Shown here one piece after another: positions 24,902 to 33,752 of a DNA stretch of 64,000 nt (positions within the stretch are counted from its first letter, which is position 1; each line of letters begins with the position of its first letter). The translations under genes were made by a program, and so were the position numbers. The notes under the pieces were generated by a model. That model was not told where the DNA came from and did no database searches. It saw nothing but the letters and a program-made list of their open reading frames with translations. This stretch comes from Shinella lacus. Its GTDB lineage: Bacteria; Pseudomonadota; Alphaproteobacteria; Rhizobiales; Rhizobiaceae. Location of the stretch: NCBI RefSeq assembly GCF_010994755.1, contig NZ_WHSB02000005.1, positions 95,281 through 159,280 on the forward strand. The letters are read 5' to 3'.

Positions 24902-26109
24902 CTCGCCTTCACCAGCCGGATGATCGTCGATTCGCCGCCGCGCTGCTCGGTGATGGCAAAGACCGTGCCGTCGGGTCCGACCTTGACGTCGCGGATGCGG
25001 GCGTCGAGGGCCACGCGCTCCTCGTTGCGCACCCTGTCGCCATCCATATGCAGCACGACGAGACCCTGGCTGACGAGGCCTCCGATGAGGAATGCGCCCT
25101 TCCATTCCGGAATGGCATCGCCATTGTAGAAGGCCATGCCGGAGGGGCCGATCACCGGGTCCCAGTAATAGACGGGCTGCTCGGTGCCTTGCAGCGTGGT
25201 GATGCCCTCGCCGACCGGGCCGCCGCTATATTCGATGCCGTAGGTCACCTTCGGCCAGCCGTAGTTCTTGCCTGCTTCCGGGCGATTCAGCTCGTCGCCG
25301 CCCTTCGGCCCGTGCTCGACGGTCCAGAGCCGGCCCTGGCTATCCAGCGCGGCGGATTGCAGGTTGCGGTGGCCGTAGCTCCAGATTTCCGGCAGCGCGC
25401 CGTCCGTGCCGACGAAGGGATTGTCGGCGAGCGCCTTGCCGTCCGCATCGATGCGGAAAACCTTGCCGAACCCCTTGTCGAGATCCTGCGCGCCGACGCG
25501 GGTCTCGCGGTCCGAGCGCTCGCCCACCGTCACATAAAGCTGGCCTTCCGGCCCGAAGGCGAGCCGCGAGCCAAAATGCTTGTCGCCGTCATAGGTCGGC
25601 ATCTGCTGGAAGATGACCTTGACGTCCTTCAGCGCGAGCTTGCCGTCCTCCTCCGTCAGCTCAGCCGCGGCGACCGACGTGCCGTTGCCGCCGTCGCGCG
25701 GTTCGGAGAAGGAGAAGTAGATGCGGTTGGAGCTTTCGAAATCCGGCGCCAGCGCCACATCGAGCAGACCGCCCTGCCCTTCCGACATCACCGCCGGCAC
25801 GCCCTCGATCGGCGGGCTCGCCTCACCGTTCTCCTGCGAGACCACATGCATGGCGCCTTCCTTCGTCGTCACCAGGATGCGGCCGTCCGGCAGGAACTCC
25901 ATCGCCCAGAGCTGCGGCAGGCCTTCCGCCACGACATCGACACTGATCTGCGGCACCGCGGCGGGAAGGGCTGCGCGGGTCTGGTTTTCGAAGGCCGGGG
26001 TCTGGTCCGGCGCGTTGGCCTCCTCGGTCTCCGCCGTCTGGGCGAAGGCCGGGGCGGAAAGGAGGGTTACGGCGAGCATGGTTCCGGCAAGAAGAGAGGT
26101 CGTTCGCAT
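24898..26109 (-). CDS. Periplasmic PQQ-dependent sugar dehydrogenase (soluble GDH / YliI type)
   Basis: 403 residues from the ATG at 26109, which starts the signal peptide MRTTSLLAGTMLAVTLLSAPAFA. The mature protein is a six-bladed propeller of the GSDH family: LWAMEFLPDGRILVTTKEG, EGQGGLLDVALAP, GSRLAFGPEGQLYVTVGER, HRNLQSAALDSQGRLW and EHGPKGGDELN. Relatives oxidise aldose sugars in the periplasm with PQQ and calcium. No PQQ synthesis gene is present in the window. Single gene, convergent with pdeM. Confidence 0.9.
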   Translation of the reverse strand: MRTTSLLAGTMLAVTLLSAPAFAQTAETEEANAPDQTPAFENQTRAALPAAVPQISVDVVAEGLPQLWAMEFLPDGRILVTTKEGAMHVVSQENGEASPPIEGVPAVMSEGQGGLLDVALAPDFESSNRIYFSFSEPRDGGNGTSVAAAELTEEDGKLALKDVKVIFQQMPTYDGDKHFGSRLAFGPEGQLYVTVGERSDRETRVGAQDLDKGFGKVFRIDADGKALADNPFVGTDGALPEIWSYGHRNLQSAALDSQGRLWTVEHGPKGGDELNRPEAGKNYGWPKVTYGIEYSGGPVGEGITTLQGTEQPVYYWDPVIGPSGMAFYNGDAIPEWKGAFLIGGLVSQGLVVLHMDGDRVRNEERVALDARIRDVKVGPDGTVFAITEQRGGESTIIRLVKAS

Positions 26110-26236
26110 GGCTGTTTCCCTTGGGTTCGATCGCAACGAGACGGCGGATCGCGCATCCGCAATCCGCCCTTAACGTCCGAAGGGGTCGGCACCATGATTT
26201 GTTTCAACACATCTCTTCAAGAAATGGTTATCGGTC

Positions 26237-26791
26237 TCAAGCCGCGGCCGGCGCATAGCGCGTCAGGATCGCGCCGTTGGAAAGCGTCTTGGCCTCGATC
26301 AGGTCGAAATCGCGCCGCGCACCGTCCTTGAAGAACGGCGTGCCCTTGCCGAGCTGCACCGGCACGATCGCCAGCATAACCTCGTCGACGAGCCCGGCTT
26401 TCAGGAGCGAATTCACCAGGTCGGCGCTGCCGAAGATGTAGATCGTCTTGTCGAGCGCCTGCTTGCGCTGGGTGATCTCGCCGACGATGTCGGCCGTCAC
26501 CTCGGTGTTGTTCCAGTCGGAGGCCGTGATGGTGCGCGAGGCGACGAGCTTCGGCAGCGCGTTCATATAGTTTTTCACCTCGGCCTCGCCCTCCGCCGTC
26601 GTCCAGTAGGCCTTCATGCCCTCATAGGTCACGCGGCCGAAGACGAGCAGGCCGGCGCTCTCGCCGAATTCGCTGCTGAGCTTTTCCAGTTCCGGCCCCC
26701 AGGCCCTGTTGTGGAAGTCGAGGTCCCATTTCTTCTCGCCCTCGAAGAAGCCGTCGAGCGTTACGAGATTCCAGACGATTACCTTTGCCAT
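26237..26791 (-). CDS. Dihydrofolate reductase-like (RibD C-terminal domain) family protein
   Basis: 184 residues. The fold is recognised from KVIVWNLVTLDGFFEG at the start, LLVFGRVTYEGMKAYW, the NADPH-site region KTIYIFGSADLVNSLLKAGLVDEVML and VPVQLGKGTPFF. Such proteins are NAD(P)H-dependent reductases of unknown substrate and are often divergent from an HxlR or MarR regulator, as here. No direct evidence that it reduces folate. Confidence 0.88.
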   Translation of the reverse strand: MAKVIVWNLVTLDGFFEGEKKWDLDFHNRAWGPELEKLSSEFGESAGLLVFGRVTYEGMKAYWTTAEGEAEVKNYMNALPKLVASRTITASDWNNTEVTADIVGEITQRKQALDKTIYIFGSADLVNSLLKAGLVDEVMLAIVPVQLGKGTPFFKDGARRDFDLIEAKTLSNGAILTRYAPAAA

Positions 26792-26830
26792 CTTTCCGTC
26801 CTCCCTTGCGGCATGAGCCGCGTGAAACTT

Positions 26831-26855
26831 AACCGGTTGCGATTTGCAACTGGTT
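26831..26855. promoter_or_regulatory. Operator palindrome 1 between the DHFR-like and HxlR genes
   Basis: AACCGGTTGC-N5-GCAACTGGTT is a dyad with one mismatch, centred at 26843. It has the same 10-5-10 layout as the second site at 26868 and lies in the divergent promoter region. Confidence 0.65.
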
Positions 26856-26867
26856 GATGGATAGCGA

Positions 26868-26892
26868 AACTGATTGTACTATGCAAGCAGTT
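26868..26892. promoter_or_regulatory. Operator palindrome 2, next to the HxlR start
   Basis: AACTGATTGT-N5-GCAAGCAGTT is a related dyad with two mismatches between arms, centred at 26880, 37 bases from the first. It ends just before the GGAG of the regulator gene, so binding would block that gene's own expression. Confidence 0.6.
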
Positions 26893-26905
26893 TTTGGAGA
26901 ATCGC

Positions 26906-27412
26906 ATGAAAGATGCCCGCCGCTCGGGTTGCCCGATCAACCTGACGCTCGAAATCCTGGGCGACCGCTGGAGCCTGATTGTGCTGCGCGACATGATGTT
27001 CGGCAACCGCCGCCACTTTCGCGAGTTGCTGACGAAATCCGACGAAGGCATCGCCTCCAACATCCTGGCGGACCGGCTGCGCCGGCTGGTCGAGGAAGGC
27101 CTGATCAGCAAGGCGGACGATCCGAGCCACAAGCAGAAATCGCTCTACAGCCTGACGGAGATGGGCATCGCGCTGGTGCCGGTCTTCGCCATGATGGGCG
27201 CTTGGGGCCGGCGCTTCCTGCCGGTGACGGAAGAACTGTCGATCCGGGCCGAACTGCTGGAAGACGGCGGTCCTGCGCTTTGGGACGACTTCATGGAGGA
27301 ACTGCGCGCCATCCATCTTGGGGCACCACGCCCGGCCCGCTCGGTGTTCGGCGAGTTGCAGGCCGCCTATGAGGCGACCGTGGCACGGCGGCTGACCGCA
27401 GCCGCCTGCTGA
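26906..27412 (+). CDS. HxlR-family winged-helix transcriptional regulator
   Basis: 168 residues from the ATG at 26906 (GGAG seven bases upstream). The N-terminal cysteine in RRSGCPINLTLEILGDRWSLIVLRDMMFG is the redox- or electrophile-sensing position of this family. The winged helix continues through SNILADRLRRLVEEGLISK. It is divergent from the DHFR-like reductase, and two matching palindromes separate them, so it probably represses both genes and is released by an aldehyde or quinone-like signal (inference from family). Confidence 0.92.
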   Translation: MKDARRSGCPINLTLEILGDRWSLIVLRDMMFGNRRHFRELLTKSDEGIASNILADRLRRLVEEGLISKADDPSHKQKSLYSLTEMGIALVPVFAMMGAWGRRFLPVTEELSIRAELLEDGGPALWDDFMEELRAIHLGAPRPARSVFGELQAAYEATVARRLTAAAC

Positions 27413-28207
27413 TCAATCCTTGCGGAAGACGACGCTTGCAAGCCAGCCCGTGATGAGGGCGAGGAAAACGGAGAAGGCACCGTAGGCGAGCGAATTGTTA
27501 TAGGCGGCATTCGAGATCATCTGCTCGATGCCGGTCTTCATCACGCGCAGCGGCAGCGCCTTTTCGGCGATGAAGACGCCGTCGCGGAAAAGGTGGGCAC
27601 GCACGACGTGGGTGCCGTTCGGCACGCTTGCCGGCAGCTTCACCGTCGCCTTGAACAGGCTCGCGCTGATGAACTGCACGCCGCCCGGATCACGCTGGTA
27701 GAAACCGCCGCTTTCCTTGAGCCTGCGGAAGGCCTCGCGGAACTCGGTGATGTTGCTGCCGTCGCCAAGGAAGCCGACCGGCGAAAGGCGGATATGCTGG
27801 ATGCCGACGCCCACGCCGTTCAGCATGGCGGGTTCGGCGATCGTCTCGACATCGCGCGTGCTCGACAGCGAATAGGATTCCGGCACGAGCTCGAAGGTCA
27901 TCGAGCGGCGGTTGACCCAGATGCCGAAGATGCGCTCCTTGATGCGCACCGTGTTGTTGTCCTTCGGCCCTTCCAGCGCCACGACGATATCGTATTTGCG
28001 CTGGGTGAGCAGCGCCGGGTCGTAGCCTTCGATGGCGCCGAAGATCGTGAGGTCGGCACCGCGGAAATCCGAGGAGATCGCGATCTCGTCGGTCGAGATG
28101 CCGATTTCCAGCTTTTCGGGGAATTCCACCGGCGGGTCTTCCAGCACCTGGGCTGCGGCCGGAAAGGCAAGGCCGAGGGCGAAGAGAAGGGCGAAGAGGG
28201 CTCTCAT
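27413..28207 (-). CDS. TIGR02186-family membrane-anchored periplasmic protein
   Basis: 264 residues. A signal peptide MRALFALLFALGLAFPAAAQ, a large beta-rich periplasmic domain and one C-terminal membrane segment (LAYGAFSVFLALITGWLASVVF). The sequence EIGISTDEIAISSDFRGADLTIFGAIEG is the family hallmark. The family occurs next to TSUP exporters, as here: its ATG overlaps the stop of the TSUP gene (ATGA). Probably an accessory subunit or sensor for the exporter; the function is not established. Its stop abuts the HxlR stop with no gap. Confidence 0.88.
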   Translation of the reverse strand: MRALFALLFALGLAFPAAAQVLEDPPVEFPEKLEIGISTDEIAISSDFRGADLTIFGAIEGYDPALLTQRKYDIVVALEGPKDNNTVRIKERIFGIWVNRRSMTFELVPESYSLSSTRDVETIAEPAMLNGVGVGIQHIRLSPVGFLGDGSNITEFREAFRRLKESGGFYQRDPGGVQFISASLFKATVKLPASVPNGTHVVRAHLFRDGVFIAEKALPLRVMKTGIEQMISNAAYNNSLAYGAFSVFLALITGWLASVVFRKD

Positions 28208-29130
28208 CGATAGACCCCCTCGCTGACGACGGAATAGATATCGGCGGGCGTGGCGACGAGATCGACGGCAAGGCGGGCGCCGACGGCGAGAACCAGCAGC
28301 GCCAGCAGGGCGCGCAGCTGTTCGCCGCGCAGCTTCTGGCCGACGCGCACGCCATATTGCGCGCCGATCACGCCCGCCACCATCAGGATGAATGCCAGTA
28401 CGATATCGACGGAATAGTTCGTCGTCGCCTGCACGATGGTCGTGTAGGCCGTCACGAAGATGATCTGGAACAGCGAAGTGCCGACGACGACGTTTGTCGG
28501 GATGCGCAGCAGGTAGATCATGGCCGGCACCATGATGAAGCCGCCGCCGACACCCATGATGGAGGTGAGGATGCCGATGCCGAAGCCGAGGCCTATGACC
28601 GGAATGACGCTCAGATAGATCTTCGACTTCTTGAAGCGCATCTTCAGCGGCAGGCGATGCACCCAGCTGTGCTGACCCGGCCGGCGCAGCGAGACGGGCT
28701 GGTTGTTCGCCGCGCGGCGCAGCGCCCGGATGCTTTCGAGCAGCATCAGCGTGCCGACGGTGCCGAGCAGGACCACGTAGAGCAGCGAAATGACGAGATC
28801 GAGCTGGCCGATGCTGCGCAGGATCGAGAAGACCCATATGCCCGCGGTGGCGCCCGCAAGACCGCCGACCAGCAGCACCGAGCCGAGCTTCACGTCGAGC
28901 GTGCCGCGCCTAAAATGCGAGAGCGCACCGGAAATCGAGGAGGCGACGACCTGGTTGGCGCCTGTCGCGACGGCGACGATCGGGGGGATGTTGTAGAAGA
29001 TCAGGAGCGGCGTGATCAGAAAGCCGCCGCCGACGCCGAACATGCCGGACAGGAAGCCGACGGCCGCACCCATGCCGAGAATGATGAAGATGTTCACCGA
29101 GAGCTCTGCGATGGGCAGATAGACAGTCAC
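28204..29130 (-). CDS. TSUP-family (TauE/SafE) sulfite or sulfonate exporter
   Basis: 308 residues from a GTG at 29130. About eight membrane segments in two inverted halves, each starting with the glycine motif of the family (GMGAAVGFLSGMFGVGGGFL and GILTSIMGVGGGFIMVP). Members move sulfite, sulfoacetate, taurine-derived or other small sulfur anions. First gene of the leftward pair with the TIGR02186 protein. The frame extends upstream of the GTG, but that part reads like non-coding sequence. Confidence 0.88.
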   Translation of the reverse strand: MTVYLPIAELSVNIFIILGMGAAVGFLSGMFGVGGGFLITPLLIFYNIPPIVAVATGANQVVASSISGALSHFRRGTLDVKLGSVLLVGGLAGATAGIWVFSILRSIGQLDLVISLLYVVLLGTVGTLMLLESIRALRRAANNQPVSLRRPGQHSWVHRLPLKMRFKKSKIYLSVIPVIGLGFGIGILTSIMGVGGGFIMVPAMIYLLRIPTNVVVGTSLFQIIFVTAYTTIVQATTNYSVDIVLAFILMVAGVIGAQYGVRVGQKLRGEQLRALLALLVLAVGARLAVDLVATPADIYSVVSEGVYR

Positions 29131-29386
29131 AACGATACCCCGATCGGCAATATTTTTTCCCGCACGCGCGGATTTATCCAGCAGTCGCTTCACCTGTTCT
29201 GCCCGCCGCCGAGTTTCCTCGTCCGGCCAGGCTGCGGATACACGGAAACGCCGCGCCGCGGGAAGGGAGGCCCCCTCCATCGGCCGGTCGCACCTTGCAT
29301 CACACAAGGATCGGTCACGTTGCCGTCCTCCATGATAAGACGTCTCAGCGACGCGTATCATCTTGGAGCGACACGTAATTTTTCTA

Positions 29387-29433
29387 CTGCATAATTCCTG
29401 AAATCAGGGCCGATTTAAGGATGAGACGTGCAG
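29387..29433. repeat. Palindromic intergenic repeat, AT-rich half of a composite element
   Basis: Arms CTGCA (29387-29391) / TGCAG (29429-29433) enclose CCTGAAATC (29397-29405) / GATTTAAGG (29412-29420), one mismatch. Together with the hairpin at 29446 it resembles a composite repeat common in rhizobial intergenic DNA (from memory). The 433-base gap 29131-29563 holds no supportable gene, only these repeats and the terminator at 29520. Confidence 0.65.
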
Positions 29434-29445
29434 CGCATACAAAAT

Positions 29446-29491
29446 GCCACAGCGACCTTTGCGTATCATTAACGACACGCGGTGCTGTGGC
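29446..29491. repeat. Stem-loop repeat, copy 1
   Basis: GCCACAGC/GCTGTGGC closes the stem, followed by ACC/GGT, an unpaired TTT, and GCGT/ACGC. The strand GCGACCTTTGCG is shared with the argD-argF hairpin at 62357-62400, including the bulge position, so both belong to one dispersed family. Confidence 0.65.
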
Positions 29492-29519
29492 GACTGTCAT
29501 GCCTGCAGGTATGGTCAAA

Positions 29520-29542
29520 GCCGGAGAACCAGGTTCTCCGGC
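29520..29542 (-). terminator. Hairpin terminator of the PodJ-like gene
   Basis: A 23-base perfect palindrome with arms GCCGGAGAACC/GGTTCTCCGGC around a single A. On the minus strand it lies 22 bases past the stop and is followed by CTTTG. Confidence 0.7.
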
Positions 29543-29563
29543 GATTAGTAGCCGATTAGCCGA

Positions 29564-32500
29564 TCAGCTCGGCTGCTTGTTGCGCTTCAGCAGTTCCGTC
29601 ACCAGCGCGTCATCGATCTCGCCGGTTTCCTTCTGGCCAACGGACTTCTGGAAGGCCTTGATGGCGGCGACCGTTTTCTTGCCCATCTCGCCATCCGGCG
29701 CGCCGGCCTTGAAGCCGTTGTTGTTGAGGATCGCCTGAATGTTGCGGATCGCCTTCTTCATGTCGACGCTGGCGGTCTTGGTCGGCTTGCCGACCCATTC
29801 ATCCGGCAGGTCGGCCGAGTTGGTCTTCTCGTCCAGCGGCTGCGGCTTCCACAGTTCCATCTTGGCCTTGGCGCTCGAAAGCTGCTCGGGGCGCATGGCG
29901 TTCACCACCTCGTCACGCTTCTGCGCCGCATCGTTGTCGCCGTCGCGGGCGGCGATGGCGAACCACTTGTAGGATTCTTCCAGGTCCTGCTTCACGCCGT
30001 TGCCGCGCGCATAGAGGATCGCCAGGTTGAACTGGCTGTCGCGGACGCCGAGCTCGGATGCCTTCTGGAACCACTTTGCGGCACCGTCGAAGTCCGGCTG
30101 CGCCGTGCCCATGCCGGTGGCGAGCAGGACGGCGAGGTTGTGCATGGCGCTCGCATTGCCCTTATTGGCCGCGATTTCGTAGAGTTCGCGGGCACGCGCG
30201 AGGTCGCGCTCCACGCCCTGGCCCTTTTCATAAAGGTTGGCGAGGCGGTATTCGGCCGGGGCAAAACCGCGGGCGGCGGCAAGTTCGTACCAGCGGGCGG
30301 CTTCCGCCAGATCCGTCGCGACGCCGCGGCCTTCCGTGTAGCGCGCGCCGATCTCGAACAGCGCCAGCGCGTCGCCCTCGGTCGCAGCCTTGGAAAGCGA
30401 GGCCGGGGTGATGGCTTCCGGAACGACGATCGCCGCCGTCTGGGTCTGGTCTAGCGGCGCGGTCGCGGTGGCGGCCGTCGTGTCCTTTTCTTCAGCAAGC
30501 GGCTCGGCTTCCGGCGTCGTCACCGGCTCGAAGCCTGCGGTGGCAGCGTCGTCGGTCGTCGCCGGAGCGGTCAGGGCGTCGGAGCCCGTCGCGGAGGTCT
30601 CCGTCGAAGGCGATTCGATGACCAGGTCGTTGTCCGTGCCGGCAAGGCCGCGTTCCTCGGCATCCTCGACGGGAGCGGGATCTGTCAGGGCAGCGTCGCC
30701 CGTGGGCTCCGTCACGGCGCTGTCGCCGGTGGACTCCGTTACGGTCTCCTCACCGGCAACCGGTGAGGCGGCGGTGTTCGCCGTCACGGCTTCGCCCGTG
30801 CCCGTCACCGTGTCGACCGGCGCGGCTTCGTTCGTGTTGATCGCCGTCTGCTCGACGACGACCGGGGCCTCGTCGCCGGTCACCAGCGTGCTGACCAGCG
30901 GATAGGACATGATCACCAGCAGAATGGCGCCGACGGCAAGCAGGATCGGCCGGCGGTGGCGCGACAGCGCGGAGGCGGGCGCATCGCCCTTGGCGACCTT
31001 GTCCGACTTCTTGGCCGGGGCAACGCGGGAAATCGTGTCGGCTTCCTCGGCGGCAACCTTTGCGGCGCGGCGGGCGGCGGCGATCTGCGCTGCCACCCGG
31101 TCGCCTTCGCCGGCCGTTGCCGTGCGATTGCCCGAGGCCTGGCCGGCGCGCACGCGCTCCAGAATGCGGCGCACGTCCGGCACGCCGGAGCCGGGCTCCA
31201 GCAGCTGGTTCGCCTCTTCCGGTGCCAGTTCGTCGGTGGGGTCGATCGAGGGCGTCGGGTCGATCTGGCGGCGCTCGACGACGGGAGCGGCCTCCTTGCG
31301 ACCCGGCTTGAAGCGGCGCTTCAGGCCGGCCAGCAAGCCAACCTTCTTCTGGGCTTCCGCCGTCTGCTCGACGGCAAGGGCCACGGTCTCTTCCGCGATC
31401 GCCTCGACAGGCTCCGGCCGCTCGGGAACCGGAATGGTCTCGACCTCGATCTCGGCGAAGCGGGATTCTTCCTCGCGCGGCTCCGCGACTTCGGCCCTGT
31501 GGGTCTCGCCTGCGCCGAAGCCGTCATCGTCAAAAGGGTAGTCGTTACCGTACTGGCTGGAGGCGCGCTCGTTGCCGCGGTCCATGTCCATAGCCATGGC
31601 GGGCATTTCGGCGCGCGGCATCGGGCTCTCGCGGCGGCCGAAATTTTCGCGCGGGGCGTCGAGCTGTTCGAGGCGGCCGGCGATCTGCACCAGCGTGTCG
31701 TGCAGGGCATCGAAGGTGCGCGCGGTGCGCTCCTCGCTGGAGCGGGTCAGCTCTTCGAGCACGCGCAGGTCGTCGGCAAGGGCGGCGATCGCTTCCATAT
31801 CGGTCGAGGCGGCCGCAGCCGGGCCGGCATGGCGATAGGCTTCCATCACGGCTTCCGCCGCCTGGCGGGCCGCCTCGACGATATATTCGTCGTTGGTCGC
31901 CATGTAGTCTTCGATCGTCGCGAGGCGGTTCTCGACCTCGACGGGCACGGCGGCGGTCGACGGCGTGCTGATCAGCGTGGAGAGATGGGCGATCTGGGCT
32001 TCCAGGCCGCGCAGCGCCTCATGGTCGCCGACGGGCGCCGTGCGGGTCGCGTCCAGCCGGTCGGCGATTGCCGAAAGACGGCCCTCGATATGGTTGAAGC
32101 GGTCTTCCTGGAACGGGCTGCCGACGGGCGCGTCGAGGCCGTCGATGCGGCGGGCGAGTGCGTCCAGCCGCTCGGCCAGCTCGCCGGTGACGCTGCCCTG
32201 GTCGAGCGCGTCGATCTTGCGGGAAATGTCGGAGAGGTAATAGGCGAGCTCTTCGTTGTCCTGGGTCTGGGCGGGTGCGGCCTGCTGGCTCTGCTCCAGC
32301 ATCAGCGAAAGCTGCTCGATGCGCTCTTCCAGGCGAAGGGCTGCGCGCTCGTTCGACATTTCCTCGATGCGGCTCGCCAGCGCCTCGATGCGCAGGCCGA
32401 GGCCCTGCTCCGGCGCCACCGGGGCCGGGCGGCGGGCGATCATGTCGAGCTGGCCGGCGAGATCGGCGATGCGGCCTTCGAGGCGCTGCATCATCGGATT

Positions 32501-33505
32501 GTCGGTGACGGAGGCCTGCTGCATGCGGCCGGCGGCGGCAATCGCCCGGCTGATCTCGTCGAGGCGCGTATCCAGTCCCTCGAACTGCGAGGTGACGGCG
32601 GAGACGAAACGGCCGTCATCCGGCTGGGACTGGCGGGCCAGCATGTCGATGGCGCGGGCGATCGTCTCCAGCTTGCCTTCCAGCGCATGGATGGCCGGCG
32701 TGGCGCTGAGGCCGCCGATCTGGGTCTTCAGCTCGTCGAGCCGGTAGGCAAGCGCCACCAGTTCGTCGTCCCGCGTCTGGTCGAAAATGGTCAGCTTCTG
32801 CTCGACACCGCTCCAGCGGTCTTCCATGCGGCGCACGGAATCCTCGCGGGCAAGACCGTCGAGCACGGAGCGCAGCTCGTCGAACTCGACGCGCAGCCCG
32901 TCGGTCTGGCCGGACTGGCGGCCGAGCTGGTTGATGCCGGTGGAAAGACGCAGCAGCTCTTCGCGCACATCGTCATTGCCATTGCGGCCTTCGGCCACCT
33001 GGCGGATGCCGCGGATTTCCGAGCGCAGCGACTGCATCTCGCGCTCCAGCCCGTCGGCGATGTCCTTCTTCAGATCCTGGCGGAGCGAAACGAGCGCCTT
33101 GGCGATGTCCTCGACAGACCCTTCCGCGCGCGCCGGTGCGGCGGCAGCGGCATAACCGGCGTTGGAGGTGCCATAGGCGGTGTGCGCCTGCTGGGCGGCG
33201 GCATAATGATCGCTGGAAACGGGGCGGCGCTCCATGCGGGGCACGACGCGCTCGCGCGTGCCTTCGATGGCGCGCTGGCGCTGCATGATCTCGGAGACCG
33301 GATCGTCGCGCAGGGGAATGTTGCGCGCCGGCTCGTAGCGGGCGGTTTCGCTGCGCGGCGCGAGCCGCTCGTCCGTCCGCCCACGCGCCTCGCGGCCGTT
33401 CGCCATCAGGCCCTCAATACGGGCTTCGAGCCCCTCGATGGTGCGATTGAGCGCATCGAGCGAGGATCTTTCGCCGTGACGTTGCGGGTTTCGCGATCCG
33501 TTCAT
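29564..33505 (-). CDS. PodJ-like polar localization factor (coiled coil, TM, Sel1 repeats, peptidoglycan-binding domain)
   Basis: 1313 residues from the ATG at 33505 (MNGSRNPQRHGERSSLDALN). Residues 1-120 are charged, with an apparent polar-targeting character. About 130-720 is a long coiled coil with many repeats of the form R-hh-hA-R-hh. An acidic linker leads to a membrane segment near 850-870 (RRPILLAVGAILLVIMSYPL). A Thr/Ala/Glu-rich periplasmic linker follows, then Sel1-type repeats (about 1035-1220, for example GDALALFEIGARYTEGRGVA and ASAMHNLAVLLATGMG). The last 70 residues are a peptidoglycan-binding domain (IQAILNNNGFKAG...PDGEMGKKTVAAIKAFQ). This order is that of PodJ of Caulobacter and rhizobia, a cell-pole organiser. 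The 482-base upstream gap may hold cell-cycle sites. Confidence 0.88.
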   Translation of the reverse strand: MNGSRNPQRHGERSSLDALNRTIEGLEARIEGLMANGREARGRTDERLAPRSETARYEPARNIPLRDDPVSEIMQRQRAIEGTRERVVPRMERRPVSSDHYAAAQQAHTAYGTSNAGYAAAAAPARAEGSVEDIAKALVSLRQDLKKDIADGLEREMQSLRSEIRGIRQVAEGRNGNDDVREELLRLSTGINQLGRQSGQTDGLRVEFDELRSVLDGLAREDSVRRMEDRWSGVEQKLTIFDQTRDDELVALAYRLDELKTQIGGLSATPAIHALEGKLETIARAIDMLARQSQPDDGRFVSAVTSQFEGLDTRLDEISRAIAAAGRMQQASVTDNPMMQRLEGRIADLAGQLDMIARRPAPVAPEQGLGLRIEALASRIEEMSNERAALRLEERIEQLSLMLEQSQQAAPAQTQDNEELAYYLSDISRKIDALDQGSVTGELAERLDALARRIDGLDAPVGSPFQEDRFNHIEGRLSAIADRLDATRTAPVGDHEALRGLEAQIAHLSTLISTPSTAAVPVEVENRLATIEDYMATNDEYIVEAARQAAEAVMEAYRHAGPAAAASTDMEAIAALADDLRVLEELTRSSEERTARTFDALHDTLVQIAGRLEQLDAPRENFGRRESPMPRAEMPAMAMDMDRGNERASSQYGNDYPFDDDGFGAGETHRAEVAEPREEESRFAEIEVETIPVPERPEPVEAIAEETVALAVEQTAEAQKKVGLLAGLKRRFKPGRKEAAPVVERRQIDPTPSIDPTDELAPEEANQLLEPGSGVPDVRRILERVRAGQASGNRTATAGEGDRVAAQIAAARRAAKVAAEEADTISRVAPAKKSDKVAKGDAPASALSRHRRPILLAVGAILLVIMSYPLVSTLVTGDEAPVVVEQTAINTNEAAPVDTVTGTGEAVTANTAASPVAGEETVTESTGDSAVTEPTGDAALTDPAPVEDAEERGLAGTDNDLVIESPSTETSATGSDALTAPATTDDAATAGFEPVTTPEAEPLAEEKDTTAATATAPLDQTQTAAIVVPEAITPASLSKAATEGDALALFEIGARYTEGRGVATDLAEAARWYELAAARGFAPAEYRLANLYEKGQGVERDLARARELYEIAANKGNASAMHNLAVLLATGMGTAQPDFDGAAKWFQKASELGVRDSQFNLAILYARGNGVKQDLEESYKWFAIAARDGDNDAAQKRDEVVNAMRPEQLSSAKAKMELWKPQPLDEKTNSADLPDEWVGKPTKTASVDMKKAIRNIQAILNNNGFKAGAPDGEMGKKTVAAIKAFQKSVGQKETGEIDDALVTELLKRNKQPS

Positions 33506-33736
33506 CTTTCGCCTCGCTTTGGCGGCCATCCAGCCTGCCGGGAGATACCCTAGAAGGCACTGCCGCCCCGGCTGCGCCCTTTTATTTCCACTCCGGTACG
33601 GGCCTTCGCCCGCCGCCGTCAGCCGTCGGAAACAGTATCGTCCCTGTCTATCCCCGGCCTGCCGCCCGGAATGCACAGAGGGAAACGAATTGATTCCCGA
33701 TCCCACGCCCTCAAGCGCCACAATTCACGAAACGTG

Positions 33737-33752
33737 GTAAACAAGGGGTTAA
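33737..33752 (-). promoter_or_regulatory. Candidate CtrA site upstream of the PodJ-like gene
   Basis: On the minus strand TTAA-N7-TTTAC matches the CtrA consensus TTAA-N7-TTAAC with one mismatch. One GANTC site lies at 33693-33697. Both are within the 33506-33987 gap and are short enough to arise by chance. Confidence 0.3.

Noticed and set aside
29421-29738. A 105-codon forward frame in the repeat region
   Set aside because: It runs through the repeat hairpin, the terminator and the end of the PodJ-like gene; no ribosome site and no similarity recognised.
30956-33553. Long forward frame antisense to the PodJ-like gene
   Set aside because: Composition is typical of shadow frames, and the reverse strand shows clear PodJ domains.
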